A stretch of DNA of 9,213 bases from Candidatus Woesearchaeota archaeon (GTDB taxonomy: Archaea; Nanobdellota; Nanobdellia; SCGC-AAA011-G17; VGLX01), in assembly GCA_016866645.1 (NCBI GenBank), contig VGLX01000029.1:1-9213 (forward strand), written 5' to 3'. The notes under the pieces are model-generated. The model did not search any database and was not told the origin of the DNA. It was given only the letters and a program-made list of their open reading frames with translations. The first letter of the stretch is position 1; each line of letters begins with the position of its first letter. Both the position numbers and the translations under genes were made by a program. Below are positions 5,113-9,213 of the stretch, in pieces.

Positions 5113-5990
5113 CAATTTGCATAGCAGCAATATGCGAAGTTGAAAATTCTCCCCAAATAGTTTTTACAGCGGATAGGTTGATATCAGCAGGTATACAATT
5201 CGAACATGGTGTATCAAAAATAATGAATCTTACCGACAATTGTTGGTTAATGTGTGCTTCAAATGATTCTTTAAAGAGTGATATAATAATAAATAATGTA
5301 CGAGAAAAGCTTCTAACTAATAAACCTAAAATCAAAGAAATAGCTGAAATATTCTCAAAAGAGTGCCAAAAACTTATGAATGATGAAAGAGAAACTGAAG
5401 TGTTAGCTAAGTTCGGTTTGAATTACGAGACTTTCATTAAAAAATCAAAGGAACTGTCTCAAGATTTAATACGACTTTTAGGAACGTCTTTAGATAATTA
5501 TACCTCTAATTTTGAAACAGAATTTCTGATATTAGGATTAGAACCTTCGGCAGTGATATATGTAATAAATCAAGATGGCGAATACAAACCCTACGACAGA
5601 TTAGGTTTTGCTTGTATAGGCAGTGGAAGTACGTTAGCTTTTCCAGAAATGACAAAGTACAGTTATACCCCTACTTTAGGCTTGTATGCGGCGTTAATAA
5701 GGGTGTATCAAGCAAAGAAAGTAGCACAAAGGGTTAGTGGTGTAGGGGAGTATACAGACTTACTTGTGTTATGCCTACCAGAAGGAACACAAAAGCCTGT
5801 AGCTTGGATAGTAAATCCGGAGATTATGTCTATTTTAGATGAAGGTCTAAGTAACATTCAAAGAGACGAACTCAACAATTATGGAGTAATAATAAAAAAC
5901 ATTATTGAGAAACTAGAAGAGCTTAAAAAACACGAAGATATTGTTAAGCCCATTAAAGATAAGATGAAAAAAGAGAAACCTTCTAACTGA
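5109..5990 (+). CDS. Proteasome-like Ntn-hydrolase (cargo)
   Basis: A 293-residue protein resembling proteasome beta, HslV and Anbu subunits. It begins MTICIAA, so removal of Met exposes Thr2, the expected N-terminal nucleophile, with no propeptide. FTADRLI (Asp22) and GVSKI (Lys37) fit the catalytic Asp17 and Lys33 of proteasome beta subunits, shifted by a short insertion. GSGSTLA (171-177) is the conserved GSGS turn, and SGVGEYTDLLVL (from Ser210) matches the Ser169-Gly strand; the residue equivalent to Asp166 appears to be Gln. Residues ~75-135 form a helical insertion, and the Lys-rich C-terminus is an extension. At 293 residues it is longer than HslV (~175) or typical beta subunits (~200-230). 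It overlaps the convergent AbrB gene by eight bases. Substrate unknown; self-assembling protease or amidase is inference. Confidence 0.75.
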   Translation: MTICIAAICEVENSPQIVFTADRLISAGIQFEHGVSKIMNLTDNCWLMCASNDSLKSDIIINNVREKLLTNKPKIKEIAEIFSKECQKLMNDERETEVLAKFGLNYETFIKKSKELSQDLIRLLGTSLDNYTSNFETEFLILGLEPSAVIYVINQDGEYKPYDRLGFACIGSGSTLAFPEMTKYSYTPTLGLYAALIRVYQAKKVAQRVSGVGEYTDLLVLCLPEGTQKPVAWIVNPEIMSILDEGLSNIQRDELNNYGVIIKNIIEKLEELKKHEDIVKPIKDKMKKEKPSN

Positions 5991-6138
5991 TTATAAGCTT
6001 ATGGTCTTGTACTTCTGCTTTGAGTTCTTTACCCTCTTTGAGTTTTGCTTTTCTTACTATTTCCGGAGGTATAACAAGAACCCACTTAGCATACTCTTTA
6101 CCGCCTACTTTCCTTGATAACTGTTTTTGAAGCTTCAT
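5983..6138 (-). CDS. AbrB/SpoVT-type swapped-hairpin regulator (cargo)
   Basis: A 51-residue protein read from ATG 6138 to TAG 5983. It begins MKLQKQLSRKVGGKEYAKWV and continues with VLVIPPEIVRKAKLKEGKEL and EVQDHKLIIS. The pattern RKV..KEY.KWVLVIPPEIV...KLKEG is characteristic of archaeal AbrB-like DNA-binding proteins, which dimerise through a swapped beta-hairpin and bind A/T-rich palindromes. No partner toxin is obvious next to it. A TATA box (6163-6171) 29 nt upstream lies between two palindromes, and the nearer palindrome lies between that box and the start codon, the arrangement expected for autorepression. The same palindromes occur at the transposase/operon divergent promoter, so this protein is the likely regulator of the whole element. 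Confidence 0.82.
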   Translation of the reverse strand: MKLQKQLSRKVGGKEYAKWVLVIPPEIVRKAKLKEGKELKAEVQDHKLIIS

Positions 6139-6146
6139 AAATATTA

Positions 6147-6158
6147 TTAGGTGCCTAA
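6147..6158. promoter_or_regulatory. Operator O1 of the AbrB gene
   Basis: TTAGGTGCCTAA, a palindrome but for its central T-G step, situated between the AbrB TATA box and its start codon. Binding here would block transcription start. Its centre is 27 bp from O2. Confidence 0.65.
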
Positions 6159-6162
6159 GAAA

Positions 6163-6171
6163 TATTTAAAA
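6163..6171 (-). promoter_or_regulatory. TATA box of the AbrB gene
   Basis: Minus-strand TTTTAAATA centred 29 nt upstream of ATG 6138 and lying between operators O1 and O2; implies a leaderless transcript. Confidence 0.55.
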
Positions 6172-6173
6172 CT

Positions 6174-6185
6174 TTCGGTACCGAA
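6174..6185. promoter_or_regulatory. Operator O2 of the AbrB gene
   Basis: TTCGGTACCGAA, a perfect 12-bp palindrome just upstream of the AbrB TATA box, where the TFB-recognition element would lie. It shares the GGTACC core with the operators at 7167 and 7193. Confidence 0.65.
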
Positions 6186-6202
6186 TATTGATTTCAAAAT
6201 GC

Positions 6203-6412
6203 TTACTTTTTTATCTCTATATTTCTAGAAAACAATTTTATATCGCCCTTAGCGTGTACTTGGTCTGTATCGTGACCATCACAAACATCATCTGCTCTTT
6301 CTGGTTTTGTTATATCATGTGCTTGTATTGTTATTCTTTTTCCAAATAATGTTTGGGGAATATGAACAACAGAATCATTTTTACTTGTTGGTAAATTTAT
6401 AGTTCCACCCAT
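6203..6412 (-). CDS. Small unknown protein, third gene of cargo operon
   Basis: A 69-residue protein, family not recognised. The N-terminal half looks beta-rich (GTINLP, SVVHIP, RITIQAHDI). The middle carries an acidic, His/Cys-bearing stretch, DDVCDGHDTDQVHAKGD, that could bind a metal, although only one cysteine is present. The C-terminus is basic. The ATG at 6412 follows the upstream TAA by a single base, so translation is probably coupled. It ends 64 nt before the AbrB start and is encoded on the same strand; the intervening sequence contains the two AbrB operators. Confidence 0.6.
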   Translation of the reverse strand: MGGTINLPTSKNDSVVHIPQTLFGKRITIQAHDITKPERADDVCDGHDTDQVHAKGDIKLFSRNIEIKK

Positions 6413-6413
6413 T

Positions 6414-6836
6414 TTATAAGAATTTTATCTTTTTTGTTTTAGCTAACTGTTCTAATATAGTTTCAACTTGGTCTGCAGGAAGTTTTAATTTTTGAGATAA
6501 TTCAAAAATAGACAGTTGTCTTCTTTCAGATTTTATTGAGTTTAAATAATCAGTTATTAATTTCTTAGCGTTTGTATTTGTAGTTTTTTCAAACTCATAA
6601 ACTATAAACCTATTCTGCTCTTTTTGTAAATTCTCAATCTGTGATTTTAATTCTTCGACTTCATTTTTTAAATTAAGAAAGTTTTCTAGTTCTTGAACAT
6701 CAAAAAATGGTCTAACTGGTTCAGGTCCATAAAAACGATTGTACCATGAAAATTCGGATAAGTTAATACCAAATCTTTCTTTTCTTGAAAGTGGGGGATA
6801 TGTTTCTTCTTGTGAAACTGTGTATACTTCTTCCAT
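6414..6836 (-). CDS. Coiled-coil protein with winged-helix-like C-terminus
   Basis: A 140-residue protein from the middle of the cargo operon. Residues 1-45 are aromatic- and proline-rich (FSWYNRFYGPEPVRPFFDV). Residues ~46-78 form a heptad-like coiled coil (LENFLNLKNEVEELKSQI and on). Residues ~90-140 look like a helix-turn-helix or winged-helix fold, with LSIFELSQKLKLPADQVETI as the probable recognition region followed by LEQLAKTKKIKFL as a wing. A dimeric DNA-binding or scaffold protein is the best guess, by pattern only. It begins one base after the previous stop and ends one base before the next start. Strongly A/T-rich coding sequence. No known family recognised. Confidence 0.65.
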   Translation of the reverse strand: MEEVYTVSQEETYPPLSRKERFGINLSEFSWYNRFYGPEPVRPFFDVQELENFLNLKNEVEELKSQIENLQKEQNRFIVYEFEKTTNTNAKKLITDYLNSIKSERRQLSIFELSQKLKLPADQVETILEQLAKTKKIKFL

Positions 6837-6837
6837 T

Positions 6838-7125
6838 TTATTTAATCAATTTTTTTAAAACTTTTTCTATTATTTTTAGATTATTCTCATCATCTGCAGA
6901 TAAATGTAATACTTTATTCTCAATTTCATCACTTTTATCATGGGATAAAACTATTGGGCTAAAGGATATTTTCTTAGAACTTTTTTCTTGTATACGTGAA
7001 AAAGATAATAAATTAACATAATCTAGCTTTAGTTTTTCTTCCTCAATGAGGGTTAAAAATTTCGAGTTTAATAAATCTTTTATAGTTAATCCTTTTATAC
7101 TTATTCTTTCAATCTTCGTTTCCAT
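6838..7125 (-). CDS. Small unknown protein, first gene of cargo operon
   Basis: A 95-residue, Lys/Glu-rich protein with no recognised family. The N-terminus (METKIERISIKGLTIKDLL) suggests a short strand followed by a helix, and residues ~76-95 a basic amphipathic helix (DENNLKIIEKVLKKLIK). No membrane segment or cysteine cluster is present. It is transcribed away from the transposase, with a TATA box 28 nt upstream and no Shine-Dalgarno, and is followed after one base by the coiled-coil gene. Operator O3 lies just upstream of the TATA box, so AbrB control of the operon is likely. Confidence 0.6.
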   Translation of the reverse strand: METKIERISIKGLTIKDLLNSKFLTLIEEEKLKLDYVNLLSFSRIQEKSSKKISFSPIVLSHDKSDEIENKVLHLSADDENNLKIIEKVLKKLIK

Positions 7126-7148
7126 ATTAATCGCATGTTGAATATAAG

Positions 7149-7157
7149 TTTAAATAT
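7149..7157 (-). promoter_or_regulatory. TATA box of the three-gene cargo operon
   Basis: Minus-strand ATATTTAAA centred 28 nt upstream of ATG 7125. Operator O3 begins 9 bp upstream of it, in position to block TFB or TBP binding. Confidence 0.55.
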
Positions 7158-7166
7158 TTTGCCTTT

Positions 7167-7178
7167 TTAGGTACCGAA
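7167..7178. promoter_or_regulatory. Operator O3 in the divergent promoter
   Basis: TTAGGTACCGAA, a hybrid of the two half-sites seen in the other operators (TTAGGT and TTCGGT). It lies between the back-to-back TATA boxes of the cargo operon and the transposase, so one bound regulator could silence both. Confidence 0.65.
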
Positions 7179-7181
7179 AGG

Positions 7182-7189
7182 TTTATATA
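7182..7189 (+). promoter_or_regulatory. TATA box of the transposase gene
   Basis: TTTATATA centred 27 nt upstream of the ATG at 7213, giving a leaderless transcript; it is bracketed by operators O3 and O4. Confidence 0.6.
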
Positions 7190-7192
7190 CTA

Positions 7193-7204
7193 TTAGGTAC
7201 CTAA
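7193..7204. promoter_or_regulatory. Operator O4 of the transposase gene
   Basis: TTAGGTACCTAA, a perfect palindrome (extending to 14 bp, 7192-7205) between the TATA box and the start codon of the transposase. It is centred 26 bp from O3, close to the 27-bp spacing of O1 and O2. Confidence 0.68.
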
Positions 7205-7212
7205 TATATGGT

Positions 7213-8376
7213 ATGAAAAACGAAAGACAAATCAGAGGGCTAGCAATTATCAGCAAAGGCGACACTCCGCAGGTCGTCAGTAAGGATACTTACTTAGTCC
7301 CTTCACAATCCGACGAGAATAAGAAATACAAAGTTACGCACGTCCAAGAATGGAAGTGTAACTGTCCAGATTTCAGAGAACGTGGGATAGAGTGTAAACA
7401 CATACACGCAATAAAGTTTTACCTAAAGTTCAAGAGTGGTATTAACATTGATACTGTTAAGATAGAAAACGAGCTTAACAAGGACGTATGTCCAGAATGC
7501 CACACAGAAAACATACAGAAGGACGGCGTAAGAAAGAATAAGAACGGTGTCAAGCAAAGGTATAAGTGTCAAGGGTGCGGTAAGCGTTTCGTATTAGAAC
7601 CTATCAAATACATTAAGGGCAGTTCTAAAATAGTGTGCTTAGTGATGGACTTATACTTTAAAGGTCTTTCTTTGAGGGACATCAAGGATACGATGTTTCA
7701 GTTCTACGACTTTAACATAAGCCACGAAACGATAAGATTATGGATAGTCAAGTTCACGAGAGTGATGAACGACTATACTAAACAGTTTAATCCTAAAACT
7801 AGCCATATCTGGCACGTTGATGAACAAGCCGTAAAAGTAGGTAAAGACTTCTTATGGTCTTGGAACGTCCTAGATTCAACTACTAGGTTCTTACTAGCTA
7901 ACCAAATAACTAAGAAAAGAGAAATAAACGACGTTAGAAAAGTTTTGAAAAAGGCTAAAGAAACAACAGAAGTAACACCTAACTTCGTAGTTACTGACGG
8001 TTTAAGAGCTTATGAAAAAGGTATAAAGAAAGAGTTCATGACTAATCCTATGTGCAGAAAGCCTTACACCAAACACATACGAGATGCAGGATTTAAAGAC
8101 AACGTTAACAATAATAGGGTAGAAAGGTATCATAACGCCTTTAGAGAGTTTGACAAGGTAAGGCGAGGATTTGACAACATAGAAACGGCACAGGCTAATA
8201 ATGAAGGGTTCGCACTATTCCATAACTTCATACACCAAGGACAAGACGGACTAACACCAAGCCAAAGAGCCCAGATAAACTTAGACCTAGAAAAGAACCG
8301 ATGGCTAAGCCTACTCAAACAAGCATTAGACAACCAAATAACACCCGAGGTTGACAAACACGATGTAAAAACCTAA
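7213..8376 (+). CDS. DDE transposase, IS6/IS240-like, with SWIM zinc finger
   Basis: A 387-residue transposase that cuts and joins the element's ends. Order of parts: a SWIM zinc finger (Cys49, Cys51, Cys61, His63 in WKCNCPDF...ECKHIHAI); a zinc ribbon (Cys93, Cys96, Cys119, Cys122); a helix-turn-helix-like region around LSLRDIKDTMFQFYDFNISH (152-171); and a DDE core with Asp203 in IWHVDEQAVKV, Asp262 in VVTDGLRAY and Glu304 in NNRVERYHNAF. The core resembles the DDE_Tnp_IS240 domain, and the 8-bp target duplication agrees. The N-terminal double zinc module is an addition to the usual IS6 plan. All catalytic residues are present and the frame is intact. It stops two bases before the right terminal repeat. 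Expression is probably held down by the AbrB operators at its promoter. Confidence 0.92.
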   Translation: MKNERQIRGLAIISKGDTPQVVSKDTYLVPSQSDENKKYKVTHVQEWKCNCPDFRERGIECKHIHAIKFYLKFKSGINIDTVKIENELNKDVCPECHTENIQKDGVRKNKNGVKQRYKCQGCGKRFVLEPIKYIKGSSKIVCLVMDLYFKGLSLRDIKDTMFQFYDFNISHETIRLWIVKFTRVMNDYTKQFNPKTSHIWHVDEQAVKVGKDFLWSWNVLDSTTRFLLANQITKKREINDVRKVLKKAKETTEVTPNFVVTDGLRAYEKGIKKEFMTNPMCRKPYTKHIRDAGFKDNVNNNRVERYHNAFREFDKVRRGFDNIETAQANNEGFALFHNFIHQGQDGLTPSQRAQINLDLEKNRWLSLLKQALDNQITPEVDKHDVKT

Positions 8377-8377
8377 A

Positions 8378-8400
8378 ACACCCCACTATTGGACAGTGCC
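8378..8400 (-). repeat. Right terminal inverted repeat (IRR)
   Basis: On the minus strand it begins ggcactgtcc and ends ggggtgt; it matches the left repeat at 19 of 23 positions and starts two bases after the transposase stop codon. Confidence 0.85.
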
Positions 8401-8408
8401 GTATATCG
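8401..8408. repeat. Right copy of 8-bp target-site duplication
   Basis: gtatatcg directly after the right terminal repeat, identical to 4992-4999. Joining the flanks at one copy restores an uninterrupted intergenic region of about 140 bp between the divergent membrane-protein and DUF5752 genes. Confidence 0.88.
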
Positions 8409-8442
8409 GGACTTTTCAATACCTCAACGATTTTTTCAAAAG

Positions 8443-8451
8443 TTTTAAAAA
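8443..8451 (+). promoter_or_regulatory. TATA box of the DUF5752 gene
   Basis: TTTTAAAAA about 52 nt upstream of ATG 8499, predicting a start near 8473 and a leader of about 26 nt that contains a GGGGGG tract. It lies outside the mobile element and looks undisturbed. Confidence 0.4.
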
Positions 8452-8498
8452 CGATGACAGAGTATTTACTATTATTAGGGGGGAATTATTGAGCGGAC

Positions 8499-8987
8499 AT
8501 GGAGCCAGAAGTTAATCCTGAACAGTACTTCCGAGTTAAGGATGGTCGGATAGTCAAGAGCCTGAAAGACCTAGTTGATGTTTTGAACCAGATAGATGAC
8601 GAGACTTTCTACCACCATGTCAATGTGGAGAAGAACGACTTCGCTAACTGGGTGAGGGATGTCTTGCAAGACCTTTACCTGGCTAATCAGCTTCGGGGAA
8701 TCGCCTTCAGCAGAGGGTATGTCTTACTCGGAGACTGGTACCATAGGAAAGCTATGATCCGGGCGATAAGGAAGCGTGTTAAAGAGCTGAAAAACGTTGA
8801 GGACAAGATAAGCCTTACTTTCGAGGAAAACCCGGACCCGTTAGTCTCGTCTTTGAAGCTTGCCTTGAAAAAAGACTCCTTGCAGGGCTTCTCATCTAAT
8901 GTCAAGTCTTTGGCCAAAAAGCTGCCTTTTGTAGGCTCTTCGGTTAAAAGGAAAGAAGAGATGGACAAAGCTTTGACGAATCGCTGA
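8499..8987 (+). CDS. DUF5752-family protein
   Basis: A 162-residue protein whose first 65 residues resemble the archaeal DUF5752 family: YFRVKDGRIVKSLKDLVDVL (10-29), DDETFYHHVN (33-42) and KNDFANWVRDVLQD (45-58). Function of the family is not known to me. The rest is basic and helical (residues ~78-95, RKAMIRAIRKRVKEL) with a Lys/Ser-rich tail and no membrane segment. The ATG at 8499 is preceded by an A-GGGGGG tract about 15 bases away, too far for a good Shine-Dalgarno, but no better in-frame start exists. A related gene follows 59 nt downstream. Base composition matches the left flank rather than the mobile element, so it belongs to the host. Confidence 0.72.
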   Translation: MEPEVNPEQYFRVKDGRIVKSLKDLVDVLNQIDDETFYHHVNVEKNDFANWVRDVLQDLYLANQLRGIAFSRGYVLLGDWYHRKAMIRAIRKRVKELKNVEDKISLTFEENPDPLVSSLKLALKKDSLQGFSSNVKSLAKKLPFVGSSVKRKEEMDKALTNR

Positions 8988-9005
8988 TTCTCGCAGTTGT
9001 TAAGG

Positions 9006-9014
9006 TTTATATAG
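9006..9014 (+). promoter_or_regulatory. TATA box of the second DUF5752 gene
   Basis: TTTATATAG centred 37 nt upstream of ATG 9047; transcription would start near 9037, leaving a ~10-nt leader that contains GGGGTGAT (9037-9044), the best Shine-Dalgarno in the window. Confidence 0.5.
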
Positions 9015-9046
9015 TTGAACATCCCAAGAAGCATTAGGGGTGATTT

Positions 9047-9213
9047 ATGGTTTTGAAAAAGAGCTTGGAAGAGATAAGAAGGATTCTTGGCAATGTTGGG
9101 AAGCCTGAAGAGGCTTTCTGGTGCTGCAACGGGACAATAGCAACGAACATTTATGAGCTGATGGATGCTATAGAAGACATGAGGGAGATAGATTTCGTCT
9201 ATCATGTGAATCT
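9047..9213 (+). CDS. Second DUF5752-like protein, 3'-truncated by window edge
   Basis: The first 55 codons of a protein with the same N-terminal pattern as its upstream neighbour: EAFWCCNGTIATNIYELMDA (22-41) and DFVYHVN (49-55) correspond to QYFRVKDGRIVKSLKDLVDV and TFYHHVN. It has an extra leading helix (LKKSLEEIRRIL). Start ATG 9047 is set by the Shine-Dalgarno GGGGTGAT three bases upstream. The pair is probably a tandem duplication, but divergence is considerable. The remainder of the protein lies outside the window. Confidence 0.72.
   Translation, partial: MVLKKSLEEIRRILGNVGKPEEAFWCCNGTIATNIYELMDAIEDMREIDFVYHVN

Larger units (their letters stand above)
5000..8400 (+). mobile_element. 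Cargo-carrying IS6/IS240-like insertion sequence
   Basis: A 3,401-bp element defined by three independent marks: terminal inverted repeats at 5000-5022 and 8378-8400 (19 of 23 identical), a perfect 8-bp flanking duplication gtatatcg, and an intact DDE transposase abutting the right end. No further copy of the terminal repeat was seen between the transposase and its upstream genes, so the ~2.2 kb to its left is cargo of one unit rather than a second insertion sequence. Cargo: a proteasome-like Ntn-hydrolase, an AbrB-type regulator and three small unknown genes. Cargo genes are visibly more A/T-rich than the flanking chromosome. The perfect duplication and intact transposase point to fairly recent insertion. 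Confidence 0.88.

Noticed and set aside
5983..6412. AbrB gene and the 69-codon gene as a toxin-antitoxin pair
   Set aside because: The 69-residue protein lacks any toxin motif I recognise, the genes are separated by the AbrB promoter and operators, and the 69-codon gene is coupled to a different operon.
5000..7212. Cargo as a separate element nested between two insertion sequences (composite transposon)
   Set aside because: Only one transposase gene was found, no additional copy of the terminal repeat was seen near 7130-7212, and the target duplication flanks the complete 5000-8400 unit.
8736..8741. Another GGTACC core resembling the AbrB operators
   Set aside because: It lies inside the DUF5752 coding region and its flanks do not form the TT(A/C)GG...CC(T/G)AA palindrome.
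8687..9205. 172-codon minus-strand open frame opposite the DUF5752 genes
   Set aside because: It lies antisense to two genes with recognisable family motifs and good start signals, spans the intergenic promoter between them and encodes nothing recognisable.

Overview
The window looks archaeal, most plausibly from a DPANN-type lineage such as Woesearchaeota or Pacearchaeota; the lineage is inferred from gene content, not from a marker gene. Nearly every gene or operon start has an A/T-rich TATA-like box about 26-30 nt upstream of the start codon, which gives leaderless or very short-leader transcripts. Shine-Dalgarno-like GGTGA motifs appear at the others. A DUF5752 pair, an ORC/ExeA-like ATPase and a short archaeal AbrB protein fit the same picture.

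Left flank (1-4949). The 3' part of a ribose-5-phosphate isomerase B gene meets head-on a long run of minus-strand genes. In transcription order the run is: a two-helix membrane protein (4949-4608); a degenerate AAA protein (4578-4132) that has lost its nucleotide-binding motifs; its intact AAA paralogue (4135-3413, start/stop overlap ATGA); a RecB/Cas4-like PD-(D/E)XK nuclease (3355-2720); two paralogous proteins whose C-terminal halves resemble the C-terminal domain of PrkA/YeaG (2681-1695 and 1688-840); and a small P-loop NTPase (843-325, again ATGA-coupled). The last three proteins start with the same 13-residue block, MK[LI]P[KR][TI]FIP[ED]KDL, although the P-loop protein is otherwise unrelated to the other two.

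Centre (5000-8400). One 3,401-bp mobile element is bounded by 23-bp imperfect inverted repeats (19 of 23 identical) and flanked by a perfect 8-bp target duplication, gtatatcg. The transposase (SWIM zinc finger, zinc ribbon, IS6/IS240-like DDE core) lies against the right end. The remaining ~2.2 kb is cargo: a proteasome-like Ntn-hydrolase, a 51-residue AbrB-type regulator, and a tight divergent operon of three small unknown proteins. Two pairs of the palindrome TT(A/C)GGTRCC(T/G)AA, with centres 26-27 bp apart, bracket the TATA boxes of the AbrB gene and of the transposase. This predicts an autoregulated circuit that also controls transposition and the cargo operon. The element sits between a minus-strand and a plus-strand promoter, only 4 bp from the TATA box of the membrane-protein/ATPase operon.

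Right flank (8401-9213). One complete and one truncated gene for DUF5752-like proteins lie in tandem on the plus strand.

The strongest candidates for something undescribed are the regulated cargo-carrying insertion sequence with its proteasome-like hydrolase, the FIPEKDL N-terminal tag with split PrkA-like modules, and the active/inactive AAA pair with its membrane partner.
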